Of a stretch of 64,000 nt of DNA, positions 1 through 9,384 are shown one piece after another; within the stretch, counting starts at the first letter, position 1; the number at the start of each line of letters is the position of its first letter. Position numbers and translations under genes: made by a program. The notes beneath the pieces are model-generated. The model was given only the letters and a program-made list of their open reading frames with translations, had not been told where the DNA came from and did no database searches. Source of the DNA: an uncultured Oscillospiraceae bacterium. GTDB taxonomy: Bacteria; Bacillota; Clostridia; Oscillospirales; Oscillospiraceae. The stretch is taken from the NCBI GenBank assembly GCA_934565795.1, contig CAKTIM010000001.1, positions 62,001 through 126,000 on the forward strand. Direction: 5' to 3'.

Positions 1-2015
1 TCATTGACGCGGCACGTAAGGTACGCATTGGACAGCTCATAGCTCTTTTCCTGCTCCAGATACCGCAGCTGCACCGGGTACTCCGGCACGGCGGACGGCT
101 CAAGCACAGCGCTGCTCTGGGCCGGAACCGTCACGCCCTGGATGCGTCTGGGCCAGCTCAGGCAGTTATAGGCCACCCGGCAGCCCTGGGGAGCTGCCGC
201 TCCTGCCGTCATTTCACCCAGCAGCTCATTACAGCCCGCGCAGACCTCGTGAAGCTCCCTCTCCGCCCGTTCATGGACTCTGGCAATGGAGGTGCCGGGA
301 GCAATATCGTGAAACTGCTGAAACAGCAGCTTCTTCCAAAGCGCCTCCAGCCGCTGCTTCCAATTATCCGGCATTTCCTTGCCGGACAGGCGCTGCCGGG
401 AGAGGAAGAATTCCGTCCGCCGCAGGGCGCTTTCCGCGTCGCGGATGCCCTTCTTGGTCTTTGCCTGGGAGGTCAGGGTACCCCGGTGCCAGGCCAGGTA
501 CAGCTCTCCGCAGAAGGTATCCACCGGCTGCGGATGGCGCTCAAAGTATTTCACCGGGCTTTCCATCCGGCAGCGGGGCGTACCCTCCAAATCGACGCAG
601 CGCCGCGCCATCTCCAGCATCTGCCGGGTGGGGCCGCCGCCGCCGTCGCCGAAGCCAAAGGGGAACATCAGGCCATCGATATTCTCCAGCTGGACGCGAT
701 CCTCCTCCCAGCGGGTGATGAGATCGCCGGGCTGGAAATTGGCATTGTTTTTCTTGAAGGTATGGGCCAGAACCCTGCTGCCATCCATGCCCTCCCACCA
801 GAAGATGTTATAGGGGAACGGCTGGCATTCAGGAGACTGACGGATCAGCTTCTGCGTCGCAAAGTAGGGAATCCGGCATTTCTTCATAATTTGGGGCAGG
901 GCCGCGGAAAAGCCGAAGGTATCCGGCATCCAGGCCATCTGGCTTTCAATGCCCAGCTCCCCGCGGAACCACCGCTTGCCCAAGACGAACTGGCGGATCA
1001 GGGCCTCGCCGGAGGGAATGTTGGTGTCGCTCTCCACCCACAGCGCGCCCTCAGGATAAAACTTCCCCTGTTTTACCTTTTCCAGGACGCTTTCGTAAAC
1101 ATTGGGGTAAAGCTCCTTCAGCCACTCCAGGATCGGCGGCTCGCAGAGGAGAAAGCGGTAATCGTCATATTCCTCCATCAGGGCCAGCTGATTGGTGTAG
1201 GTTCTGGCAGCCTTCCGCACGGTCTCCTCCACCGGCCAGAGCCATGCCAGATCCAGATGGGATTGGCCGAACACCGTATATTCCGGCGCGGTAGAACCGT
1301 TCCTGCATTCCAGCAGGGGCTTCAGGAGCTTTCCGGCCTCCAGGATGGACGCCGTCATTTCCGGCTCCGGCAGCTCGAAGTCCGCAATATAGGTGAATTT
1401 TTTCAGCCCCTCCACGATTTTCATGGTGCGCAGGCTCTTCTCTGGAAGCTTCTGAACCAGGCTGTACAGGGTCAGATAGTCCATTGCCGCCTGGAAAAGC
1501 GCCTCGTTCCAGACGCCGAAGTGAGACTGGCCCACCGTCACCTGATATTCAGGCGGCTCCGGCACGGGTTCCTCGCCCCAGCCCACCGGGCCTGCGCCCT
1601 CGTTGCGGATGCCATGCCCGGCATAGCATTCGGCATAGATTTCATAGGTATCCCCCGCCCTGGCAGACCTGGACAGGGTAATAAACCGATGCCTCTTATC
1701 AATGGCACCGCTCTCCCGGCCGTTGACCCAGGCCAGCATTTCCTCGGCGGTGTTCAGCGTAAGCACCACCCGCTTCCCGGCCAGCTCCTCCGGGATCATG
1801 AGCTGGGTTCGGAACCAGCCGTATTCCCACTTCCTTCCCCATTTCATGCCGACGGGCGCGGGGGCATAGTGCCCCTGCGCCGCCTGTTCAAAGGGAATAT
1901 GCTCCATCGTTGTGAAATAGGAGACGGAAAGCGCCGCAGCCTTTCGGTAATAATACTTTGGGAACTGCTCGGCCCAGATTCTCAGTCGGTCATTCCATTG
2001 GCTGCCAATGTTCAT
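1..2015 (-). CDS. GH38 alpha-mannosidase, C-terminus cut by window edge
   Basis: Seen: an open minus-strand frame from an ATG with the ribosome site AGAGGTAA, about 671 codons visible and no stop before base 1. The GH38 signature is clear: a metal-binding SHLDLAWLW segment (His253/Asp255), the nucleophile segment WMPDTFGFS (Asp365) and the second metal pair FHD (His569/Asp570). The first 240 residues are the N-terminal accessory domain of bacterial type II mannosidases. Family knowledge: these zinc enzymes remove alpha-mannosyl residues; full proteins are about 1000 residues, so roughly a third is missing. No signal peptide is visible, so it should act in the cytoplasm on imported oligosaccharide. 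It follows iolB by 13 bp and is probably the last visible gene of the same transcript. The exact linkage specificity cannot be read. Confidence 0.93.
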   Translation of the reverse strand, partial: MNIGSQWNDRLRIWAEQFPKYYYRKAAALSVSYFTTMEHIPFEQAAQGHYAPAPVGMKWGRKWEYGWFRTQLMIPEELAGKRVVLTLNTAEEMLAWVNGRESGAIDKRHRFITLSRSARAGDTYEIYAECYAGHGIRNEGAGPVGWGEEPVPEPPEYQVTVGQSHFGVWNEALFQAAMDYLTLYSLVQKLPEKSLRTMKIVEGLKKFTYIADFELPEPEMTASILEAGKLLKPLLECRNGSTAPEYTVFGQSHLDLAWLWPVEETVRKAARTYTNQLALMEEYDDYRFLLCEPPILEWLKELYPNVYESVLEKVKQGKFYPEGALWVESDTNIPSGEALIRQFVLGKRWFRGELGIESQMAWMPDTFGFSAALPQIMKKCRIPYFATQKLIRQSPECQPFPYNIFWWEGMDGSRVLAHTFKKNNANFQPGDLITRWEEDRVQLENIDGLMFPFGFGDGGGGPTRQMLEMARRCVDLEGTPRCRMESPVKYFERHPQPVDTFCGELYLAWHRGTLTSQAKTKKGIRDAESALRRTEFFLSRQRLSGKEMPDNWKQRLEALWKKLLFQQFHDIAPGTSIARVHERAERELHEVCAGCNELLGEMTAGAAAPQGCRVAYNCLSWPRRIQGVTVPAQSSAVLEPSAVPEYPVQLRYLEQEKSYELSNAYLTCRVN

Positions 2016-2028
2016 AGGCTTACCTCTT

Positions 2029-2805
2029 TTATTTCATCCTGGCGTCAATCCACGTATACCGGGGATCCACGATCCGATCTGTCCAGGGGTTCCTCTCCAG
2101 GTGGCGGATCATCCAGCAGTAGTACATCGGGAAAGCCGGTGCCGTCACCTGGGGATGGGTGGTACCGCCGGGAATGCAGGCACAGCTTCCATCCTTAATT
2201 TTATACACGTTATCTCCCAAAAAGCAAGCACCAAATCCTTCGCTGCGCTCATAGCGGTAATAATAAACCTCCGGCTGGGGATGATGGTGGGGGGTATAGC
2301 TCGACCAGCCGCCCTGATGGTTGATGACCTCCCCGTTGACCATATTGGAATAGGGGGCGTTGCAGTAATCAAACACGGTGCGGACGGTGCGCTTCATCTT
2401 GTTGTCAAAGACGTCCAGGCCGAAGATATCATCCCGGCAGTCCTCCGGGCGATAGAACACGGGGGCAAATTCCCGGTCATTTTCCGTGGACTGAACCAGC
2501 ACTTCGCTGCCGGTATGGGCGGTGACGGTCACCGTCACGTTCCGGCAGACATGCAGGCAATGGGGGCCCTCTTCAATAAAGCTGTTTCGGCGGCCGGTCT
2601 CCCGGCGGTCATTCCATTGGAAAGTGACCTGGCCCAGGATCAAAAGCACTGCGGCTTCCTCCGCCGCATGGCAGAAGGTCAGCGACTGTCCCGCCTCCAT
2701 GCGGTAGACCGTGATGTTCATCATCATGTCGTTGACGGCATCCCCGGCCCGGGAGATCACCTTTACCCCATTTTCAAATTGCGGATAAGAAAATTCCTTG
2801 CTCAT
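2029..2805 (-). CDS. iolB: 5-deoxy-glucuronate isomerase (IolB)
   Basis: IolB isomerises 5-deoxy-D-glucuronate to 5-dehydro-2-deoxy-D-gluconate, the step between IolD and IolC in myo-inositol breakdown. The 258-residue length is that of the family. The bicupin metal site is visible in GGWSSYTPHHHPQPEVYYY, with His173-175 and Glu179. It lies 13 bp after iolG and 13 bp before the mannosidase, so it belongs to the iol transcript. Nothing looks broken. Confidence 0.96.
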   Translation of the reverse strand: MSKEFSYPQFENGVKVISRAGDAVNDMMMNITVYRMEAGQSLTFCHAAEEAAVLLILGQVTFQWNDRRETGRRNSFIEEGPHCLHVCRNVTVTVTAHTGSEVLVQSTENDREFAPVFYRPEDCRDDIFGLDVFDNKMKRTVRTVFDYCNAPYSNMVNGEVINHQGGWSSYTPHHHPQPEVYYYRYERSEGFGACFLGDNVYKIKDGSCACIPGGTTHPQVTAPAFPMYYCWMIRHLERNPWTDRIVDPRYTWIDARMK

Positions 2806-2818
2806 ATGGGGTTCCCCC

Positions 2819-3832
2819 TTAGTATTCGATCTCGGAGAGCTTCACAGGGCGGTGCTCCAGCACGGATTTCTTGGCGGCGATGCCCATGAGCACAGGCTTC
2901 AATCCGTCCTCCACGCCCACCAGGGTATCGGTGTCATTCTCAATGGCGCTGATGAAGCCCTTGATCTCCGTGGCGAAGGACTGCATATACCGCTCCAGGA
3001 AGAAGTAAAGGGGCTTCTCCCCGGTGACGCCCTCGGCATTGGACAGAACCATGGAGGACAGGGTATCGTTGGCGGTAGCCGCCATGCCCTTGGAGCCGAA
3101 AACCTCCGCCCGCTGGTCGTAGCCATAGGCGGCCCGGCGGGAATTATCGATAACGGCAATGGCGCCGTTTTCCATCTTCAAGGTGATGACCGCCGTGTCC
3201 ACATCCCCCGCCTCTCCAATGGCGGGATCCACCAGGACTGCGGACTGGACGTAAACTTCCTCGGCATCACACCCGGCAAGGTACCGAACCATGTCAAAAT
3301 CATGGATGGTCATATCCAGGAACATCCCGCCGGAGACCGCTGCATACTCCGCAGAGGGCGGCTCCGGGTCGCGGGAGGTGATCTTGATGATATGGACGTC
3401 GCCCACCCTGCCATCCAGAATGGCCTGCTTCACGGCGGCAAAATTGTGATCCTGGCGGCGGTTGAAGCCCACCTGATACTTGATCTTGCTTCCCTTCAGG
3501 GCCTCGACCACCTGCTTGATCTTGGTCAGGTCATGGTCGATGGGCTTCTCGCAGAACACGTGCTTGCCTGCGGCGATGGCCTCCAGGGAAATGGGAGAAT
3601 GGGTATTGGTAGAGGAGCAGATGAGCACCGCGTCGATCTCCGGGTCACTCAGAATTTCATGGTAATCCTTCGTGGTGCCCTCCACGCCCATGCTCAGGAG
3701 CCACTTTTCGGTTGCCTCGTTCATAAAGGGGTCGGCAACGGTTTTGATCCTTGCGTTGCGGACGTAATTGCAGATGCTTTGCGTATGTACCTTGCCGATG
3801 CGGCCCGCGCCGATAATGCCAACAGTAACCAT
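2819..3832 (-). CDS. iolG: myo-inositol 2-dehydrogenase (IolG)
   Basis: NAD-dependent oxidoreductase of the Gfo/Idh/MocA family, 337 residues. It would oxidise myo-inositol to scyllo-inosose, the first catabolic step. The N-terminal Rossmann motif GAGRIG (residues 8-13), the CEKPID segment near residue 95 and the catalytic DMTIHDFDMVRYL segment near residue 170 are all present. Paralogues in this family can act on scyllo-inositol or other sugars, but position between iolE and iolB supports IolG. A ribosome site GGAGGTAAT precedes the ATG. Confidence 0.94.
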   Translation of the reverse strand: MVTVGIIGAGRIGKVHTQSICNYVRNARIKTVADPFMNEATEKWLLSMGVEGTTKDYHEILSDPEIDAVLICSSTNTHSPISLEAIAAGKHVFCEKPIDHDLTKIKQVVEALKGSKIKYQVGFNRRQDHNFAAVKQAILDGRVGDVHIIKITSRDPEPPSAEYAAVSGGMFLDMTIHDFDMVRYLAGCDAEEVYVQSAVLVDPAIGEAGDVDTAVITLKMENGAIAVIDNSRRAAYGYDQRAEVFGSKGMAATANDTLSSMVLSNAEGVTGEKPLYFFLERYMQSFATEIKGFISAIENDTDTLVGVEDGLKPVLMGIAAKKSVLEHRPVKLSEIEY

Positions 3833-3846
3833 ATATTACCTCCAAA

Positions 3847-4746
3847 TTACAAGCCGGTGTGCTCACGGATGAATTTTCTTGCCCGAATGGCGTATTCCAG
3901 GGGATTTGCCTTGGCCGGATCCTGCTCGGCCTCCACGACCATGTAGCCCTCATAGCCGGATTCCGCAAGACAGGCGAAAATGGGATCAAAATCCACGCAG
4001 CCGTCGCCGGGGATGGTAAAAGCACCCTGCCGGACGCCCTCCAGGAAGCTCCAGCGATTTTCCCGCACCTTGGCCACCACCTCAGGGCGGATGTCCTTCA
4101 GGTGGACATGTTTGATGCGCTTTGCGTGGCGCTGCACCAGCTCGGCAGGATTCTCGCCGCAGTAGGCAAAGTGGCCGGAATCAAAGAGCAGGCTCACATA
4201 GGCGGGATCGGTACCGGCCATCAGCCGGTCGGTTTCTGCAGCGGACTGGACGACGGTTCCCATATGGTGATGGAAGGTCAGGGCAACGCCGTATTCCTCC
4301 AGGCTCAGTCTGCCCAGGCGGTTCAGCCCGTCGCAGAGGGTATCCCACTGGGCATCGTCCATCTCGTACTTGCCCTCAAACACGGGCTGGCTCTGATTGC
4401 CCTGGGTGGAGTAGCTCTGCTCGGACACCCCCACCACTTTGGCACCCATGGCGGCGAGAAACGCAACGTGCTCCTTGAACGCCGCCTCCGTCTGCTCATA
4501 GGGCCTGCTGATCAGGAACGTGGAAAACCATGCGTTGCAGATTTCGATGCCCCGCAGCTCCAGCATGGGCTTCAAAACAGCCGGATCCCTGGGGTATTTG
4601 TTGCCCACCTCGGAGCCGGTGAAGCCCGCCAGCGCCATTTCACTGATGCACTGCTGGAAGGTGTTTTCGCCGCCCAGCTCGGGCAGGTCGTCATTCGTCC
4701 ACGCAATGGGCGCGATGCCCAGCTTCACATTTTTTGTGAAAAGCAT
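3847..4746 (-). CDS. iolE: myo-inosose-2 dehydratase (IolE)
   Basis: A 299-residue TIM-barrel protein of the xylose-isomerase-like superfamily. IolE dehydrates scyllo-inosose to the trihydroxycyclohexanedione that IolD hydrolyses. The N-terminus (LGIAPIAWTNDDLPELGG) is typical of IolE. The HHHMGTVVQ segment near residue 160 and the DSGHFAYCG segment near residue 190 match the family's metal and substrate region. It lies 12 bp after iolD and 14 bp before iolG. Confidence 0.95.
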   Translation of the reverse strand: MLFTKNVKLGIAPIAWTNDDLPELGGENTFQQCISEMALAGFTGSEVGNKYPRDPAVLKPMLELRGIEICNAWFSTFLISRPYEQTEAAFKEHVAFLAAMGAKVVGVSEQSYSTQGNQSQPVFEGKYEMDDAQWDTLCDGLNRLGRLSLEEYGVALTFHHHMGTVVQSAAETDRLMAGTDPAYVSLLFDSGHFAYCGENPAELVQRHAKRIKHVHLKDIRPEVVAKVRENRWSFLEGVRQGAFTIPGDGCVDFDPIFACLAESGYEGYMVVEAEQDPAKANPLEYAIRARKFIREHTGL

Positions 4747-4758
4747 GCTCCGTCCTCC

Positions 4759-6675
4759 TTAATACTTTCTGGCTCTGTCCCGATTTGTCAGGAGCTGGTC
4801 GTAAGCGGCCTTCTGCTTTTCGCTCCGGGTGGTGCTTGCAAGGCCCACATTCCACCAGGAATCATAGCCGTCGGTCATGGTTTTGGGCAGCACCTTGATA
4901 TCAATCAGCGTGGAAACAGTTTGCCGCTTCGCATCCTCCAGCGCCGCCTTCAGCTCTTTCAGATTGGTTGCCGTATAGGTTTTGCAGCCGTAACCGGCAG
5001 CCACCATGGCATAGTTAATGGGGATCAGGCCGCCGTCCAGGCCGCCCCGCTCATCCCGGTAGCGGAATTCGGTGGCCAGGTTGCCGATGCCGCTGCCCAT
5101 TTGCAGATTGTTGATGCAGCCGAAGCCGCAGTTGTCAAAGAGCAGCACGTTGATCTTCTTCCCCTCCTGCAGTGAGGTGACCAGCTCCGAGTGGAGCATC
5201 AGGAACGCGCCGTCGCCGCACATGGCATACACCTCCTGGGAAGGACAGGCCAGCTTCGCGCCCAGGGACGCGCAAACCTCGTAGCCCATGGTGGAGAAGC
5301 CATACTCCATCTGATAGGAATCCTTGCAGTCGGTCGTCCACATCCGCTGTAAGTCGCCGGGGAGGCTGCCGGAGGCGCCCACCACAATGGCGTCCGCATC
5401 AATGGTGTCCCGAATCAGCGCGATTGCGGAAACCTGCGTAATTTCGCCGCCGTTCAGCTTCACCTGCTCCGCAATGGTCGGCTCGTGCCGGGCCTTGATG
5501 ATGGGCTCAAAGTGCTCGCCGTAGCGGTAGGCGGCAAGCCGGGCATATTCTTCGTTCCACGCCCTCTTCGCCGCCTCGATCTGGCCGCAGTAGCCGCTGA
5601 CATAGCTCCTGGCGGCCAGCGCCGTATGGGCAAGCTCAAGGGCAACTCTGGCGTCGCCAATGACCATGGCGGCGTCCATCTTGCCCGCATCAAAAGGGGA
5701 AATATTGACGGAAACAAGCCTTATGCTGCCGTACAGCTCCTTGGAGCCGGTGGTAAAGTCGGACAGCCGGGTACCAATGGCAACGATCAGATCCGCAGAC
5801 CTTGCAATGGAATTTGCCGCCAGATTGCCGGTGACGCCCACGCCGCCCAGATTCATAGGATGGGAGGCGTTGCAGGCGCTCTTGCCTGCCTGCGTCTCCG
5901 CAAAGGGGATCTGAAAGGCTTCACAGAATTTTTCCAACGCCGCACCGGCTTCGGAATAGCGGACGCCGCCGCCGCAGATAATCATGGGCCGCTTGCTTGC
6001 CGCAATGGCCTCCACCAGATCGTTCAGGTCCTCCCGGCAGGGAGCCGGGCGGCGGATGCGGTGGATGCGTTTTTCAAAGAAATAGTCGGGGAAATCGTAG
6101 CTCTCCCCCTCCGCATCCTGGGAAAGCGCCACGCAGACCGCCCCGGTCTCAGCCGGGTCTGTCAGAACCCGGAATGCCTGCATAAGGGTGGCCATCAGCT
6201 GCTCCGGGCGGGTGATCCGATCCCAGAATTTGCACACGGGACGCAGCGCGTCGTTGGTGGTGACGCTGGGGCTGTATTCCTGCTCAAGCTGCTGCAGCAC
6301 CGGGTCTGGCTGACGCACCGCAAAGGTATCGCCGGGGAAAAGCAGCAGCGGAATGCGGTTGACGGTGGCGCAGGCAGCGGCGGTGACCATATTGGCCGCG
6401 CCGGGGCCGATGGAGGAGGCGCAGGCGATGATCCTCCGGCGGTTGTGCTGCCGGGCAAAGCCGGTGGCCGCGTGGGCCATGCCCTGCTCATTCCGACCCT
6501 GATAAACACGCAGGTCGCCGGGGTCTTCGTCCAGCGCCTGACCCAGGCCCACCACAATGCCGTGGCCAAAGATGGTGACCACACCGTCTACAAACTTGGT
6601 TTCTACGCCGTCCAGCTCTACATACTGATTGTCCAGGAATTTCACAATGGCCTGGCCCACAGTCATGATGCTCAT
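4759..6675 (-). CDS. iolD: 3D-(3,5/4)-trihydroxycyclohexane-1,2-dione hydrolase (IolD)
   Basis: Thiamine-diphosphate enzyme that opens the inositol-derived ring to 5-deoxy-glucuronate. I start it at the ATG of MSIMTVGQ (638 residues); this ATG overlaps the iolC stop as ATGA and has GGGAGGAAA in front, whereas an upstream in-frame start would extend into iolC. The ThDP/Mg site [13 protein letters not shown]...LLFDN and the activating glutamate in GRNEQGMAH are both present. Length and three-domain layout match IolD. Confidence 0.96.
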   Translation of the reverse strand: MSIMTVGQAIVKFLDNQYVELDGVETKFVDGVVTIFGHGIVVGLGQALDEDPGDLRVYQGRNEQGMAHAATGFARQHNRRRIIACASSIGPGAANMVTAAACATVNRIPLLLFPGDTFAVRQPDPVLQQLEQEYSPSVTTNDALRPVCKFWDRITRPEQLMATLMQAFRVLTDPAETGAVCVALSQDAEGESYDFPDYFFEKRIHRIRRPAPCREDLNDLVEAIAASKRPMIICGGGVRYSEAGAALEKFCEAFQIPFAETQAGKSACNASHPMNLGGVGVTGNLAANSIARSADLIVAIGTRLSDFTTGSKELYGSIRLVSVNISPFDAGKMDAAMVIGDARVALELAHTALAARSYVSGYCGQIEAAKRAWNEEYARLAAYRYGEHFEPIIKARHEPTIAEQVKLNGGEITQVSAIALIRDTIDADAIVVGASGSLPGDLQRMWTTDCKDSYQMEYGFSTMGYEVCASLGAKLACPSQEVYAMCGDGAFLMLHSELVTSLQEGKKINVLLFDNCGFGCINNLQMGSGIGNLATEFRYRDERGGLDGGLIPINYAMVAAGYGCKTYTATNLKELKAALEDAKRQTVSTLIDIKVLPKTMTDGYDSWWNVGLASTTRSEKQKAAYDQLLTNRDRARKY

Positions 6676-7703
6676 TGATTTTCCTCCCTGTCGCAGCACA
6701 CGGTGTTTCCGTATTTTTCCTTACTGGCCTTGATGAAGGCATGCACCTCATCGGTATGGGGCATTTCCTGGGAACAGGAATGGGCCGCCACCATCATGGA
6801 TGCCTGGGCGCAGCCAAACTCCAGACAGTCGTACATGTCCCATCCGTTGTAAAGGCCGTACAGGAATCCCGCGCCGTAGCCGTCGCCGCCGCCGAAGGAT
6901 TTCAGGGCCTCCACCGGGAAGGGCCGCACGGTATAGTGCCTGCCGTCGCAGGTATAAGCGGTGGAGCCTCGTTTGCCGTGCTTGATGATGACGATTCTTG
7001 CACGGTGAGCCTGCCATGCCTTCGCGCTGGCCCGGTCGTCCCGGCCCGGCTCGATCAGCCGCTCCATCAGGTCGAATTCCTCCCGGCTGCCCATGATGAT
7101 ATCCGCATCCCTGGCGACCATGGCGTAATAAATGGAAACCTCGTCCATATTGGCCCAGTTATAGGGCCGGTAGTCGATATCGAAAATCACCCTTGTGCCG
7201 AAGCGCCGGGCCAGCATCACCGCTTTCAGCGCCGCCTCTCTGGAGGGGCTTTCCGCCAGGGCGGTGCCGGAAATCAGCAGTGCCTTGGTATTTTTGATGT
7301 AATCGGCGTCGATGTCGTCCGGGTGCAGCTGTAGGTCTGCAATGCGGTTGCGGTACATCAGGATGCTGCTTTCGTCCCGGCTGAGAATTTCCGTAAAGGT
7401 CAGGCCGATTTTCTCGCCGTTTGTGCAGCGGCGGATCCGGGAAACATCAATGCCCTCCCGTTCGAAGAAATGGGTCACGAAGTCGCCCAGCTGATCGTCG
7501 GAGACACGGGCAAAGAAGCCGATCTTCATGCCGTGCCGGGCCGCGCCCACGGCAATGTTGGCCGGACTGCCGCCCACATATTTCTTAAATGTAACGCAAT
7601 CCTCCAGCGGCTGAAAATAGTCCACCGGGTTAAAATCCACAGCCACCCGGCCCAGCAGTACCAGGTCAAAGGGCCGGGACTGGTCAAATTCGATGTATGT
7701 CAT
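6672..7703 (-). CDS. iolC: 5-dehydro-2-deoxygluconokinase (IolC)
   Basis: PfkB-family sugar kinase, 343 residues, which phosphorylates 5-dehydro-2-deoxy-D-gluconate. The substrate segment [15 protein letters not shown] lies near residue 45 and the catalytic anion-hole region [15 protein letters not shown] near residue 270, with the base Asp in GGGD; the usual GAGD has Gly in place of Ala. The stop codon overlaps the iolD start by 4 bp, so the two are translationally coupled. The next pathway enzyme, aldolase IolJ, is not in this window. Confidence 0.95.
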   Translation of the reverse strand: MTYIEFDQSRPFDLVLLGRVAVDFNPVDYFQPLEDCVTFKKYVGGSPANIAVGAARHGMKIGFFARVSDDQLGDFVTHFFEREGIDVSRIRRCTNGEKIGLTFTEILSRDESSILMYRNRIADLQLHPDDIDADYIKNTKALLISGTALAESPSREAALKAVMLARRFGTRVIFDIDYRPYNWANMDEVSIYYAMVARDADIIMGSREEFDLMERLIEPGRDDRASAKAWQAHRARIVIIKHGKRGSTAYTCDGRHYTVRPFPVEALKSFGGGDGYGAGFLYGLYNGWDMYDCLEFGCAQASMMVAAHSCSQEMPHTDEVHAFIKASKEKYGNTVCCDREENQ

Positions 7704-7716
7704 AGCGAGGCCTCCC

Positions 7717-9231
7717 TTACAGGGCGCTTCCGTCCCAGGTATCCACGTTTTCCTTTTTCATCTCTTCCTCGTCGAACCAGCGGACGGTGACGCACTTGCT
7801 CTCGGTGTAGAATCGGAACGCATCCTTGCCGTGGCAATGCAGGTCGCCGAAGAAGGAGCGCTTATGGCCGCAGAACGGGAACACGCCGATGGGCACGGGA
7901 ATGCCCACATTGACGCCCACCATGCCGCCGTCGGTGCGTTTGGCAAATTCACGGGCATAGTAGCCGTTCTGGGTAAAGATCACGCTGCCGTTGGCAAAGG
8001 GATTGCGGTTCATCAGGGCCAGTCCCTCCTCGAAGCTCTTGACCCGCTTGATGCACAGCACAGGGCCGAAAACCTCCCGGTTGCCAATGGACATTTCCTC
8101 CGTAACATGGTCGAAAATAGTGTGACCGATGTAGTAGCCATCCTCATAGCCCTCCACCTTCACATTCCGGCCGTCCAGCACCAGCTGAGCGCCCTCTTCA
8201 ATGCCCTTTTCGATCCAATCCAGCACGAATTTCTGGTGGCTCTTGCTGCCCACGGGGCCGAGGTTGGAGGTCTTGTCATATGCAGGGCCGACCTTCTGGG
8301 CCTTGCACAGGCGCACCAGCTCGGCAACCAGCGCGTCGGCAATCTCCTCCTCCACCACAACGGCGGGCAGCGCCATGCAGCGCTCTCCCGCGCAGCCAAA
8401 CGCGGAATTCATAATGCCCGCGGCGGTGCGGGTGATGGGCGCGTCCTTGAGTACCAGCGCATGGTTCTTGGCCTCGCACAGGGCCTGAACCCGCTTGCCG
8501 TGGGCGGCGGCGGTGGAATATACGTGCAGGCCGACCTCCGTGGAGCCGACAAAGGTAATGCCCCGGACGTCGGGATGGGTCAGCAGAATTTCAGCCTCAT
8601 GGCGGGAGCAGGGCACAATGTTGAACACGCCGTCGGGGATACCGGCCTCTCTGTAAAGCTCCGCAAACTTCATGCTGGTCATGGGCGTGGTGGAGGCAGG
8701 CTTCAGAACGAAGGTATTGCCGCAGACGATGGCAAGGGGTGCCATCCAGCCCACCGGGATCATAGCCGGGAAATTCCAGGGTGCAATCCCTGCAAACACG
8801 CCGATGGGCTCCCGGTAGAGGGTGGTGTCATAGCCCCTGGAGGTATCCATCAGGCTTTCGCCCATCAGCAGGCTGGGCGCAGAGCAGGCAAGCTCGGTCA
8901 TTTCCAGCGCCTTCGCCACGTCACCGGCGGCCTCACTCCAGCACTTTCCGTTTTCGGTGGCGACCATCCGGGTCAGTTCTTCCTTATCCCGCTCAATGAG
9001 GCCCCGCAGCTTCATCATAATACCGGCGCGGGTGCGGACGGGGGTATTCTTCCAGGCGGGGAAGGCTGCCTTTGCGGCGGCAACTGTCTTTTCTACCTCA
9101 GCGGCGGTGCACTGGGGAACCTGGGCAATGGGTTTGCCGGTGGAGGGATCATAGATGGTGGTGTACTTCTGGCTTTCGCTGTCTATCCACTCACCGCCGA
9201 TATAGGGCTTCATCACAGGTAGCGCGTTCAT
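7717..9231 (-). CDS. iolA: Methylmalonate-semialdehyde dehydrogenase, CoA-acylating (IolA)
   Basis: Aldehyde dehydrogenase of 504 residues. The cofactor segment GITFVGSTEVG and the catalytic cysteine segment FGCAGERCMALP mark the CoA-acylating MMSDH/IolA group, which converts malonate semialdehyde (the IolJ product) to acetyl-CoA, or methylmalonate semialdehyde to propionyl-CoA. It is the first of the iol genes on this transcript, with the ribosome site TAGGAGGATG. About 150 bp with a stable hairpin separates it from the upstream hydrolase gene. Confidence 0.94.
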   Translation of the reverse strand: MNALPVMKPYIGGEWIDSESQKYTTIYDPSTGKPIAQVPQCTAAEVEKTVAAAKAAFPAWKNTPVRTRAGIMMKLRGLIERDKEELTRMVATENGKCWSEAAGDVAKALEMTELACSAPSLLMGESLMDTSRGYDTTLYREPIGVFAGIAPWNFPAMIPVGWMAPLAIVCGNTFVLKPASTTPMTSMKFAELYREAGIPDGVFNIVPCSRHEAEILLTHPDVRGITFVGSTEVGLHVYSTAAAHGKRVQALCEAKNHALVLKDAPITRTAAGIMNSAFGCAGERCMALPAVVVEEEIADALVAELVRLCKAQKVGPAYDKTSNLGPVGSKSHQKFVLDWIEKGIEEGAQLVLDGRNVKVEGYEDGYYIGHTIFDHVTEEMSIGNREVFGPVLCIKRVKSFEEGLALMNRNPFANGSVIFTQNGYYAREFAKRTDGGMVGVNVGIPVPIGVFPFCGHKRSFFGDLHCHGKDAFRFYTESKCVTVRWFDEEEMKKENVDTWDGSAL

Positions 9232-9328
9232 AAATCATCCTCCTAAAAACAAGTACATAGCATATTTGTAAGAGCGCCCCGTCTGGGCAGCGCTCGCGAT
9301 TTCCAATTGAAGCTTCTCTTTGGAGTGC

Positions 9329-9359
9329 GGGGAAATGAGGGATGCTTCCTCATTCCCCC
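9329..9359 (-). other. Intercistronic hairpin upstream of iolA
   Basis: A 12-bp stem with one mismatch (GGGGAAATGAGG against CCTCATTCCCCC, 7-base loop) lies between the GH105 stop and iolA. No T-run follows it on the minus strand, so it is more likely an mRNA-stabilising or partial-attenuation structure than a full terminator. The rest of the 153-bp gap (9232-9384) holds a second GC-rich stem near 9270-9293 and no clear promoter. Confidence 0.45.
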
Positions 9360-9384
9360 GGATTGCCGCTAGAGCTGCGCGTCC

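Noticed and set aside
9232-9384. Separate promoter for iolA
   Set aside because: Only a weak TATGCT/TATGTA without a -35 is seen; read-through from upstream is more likely.
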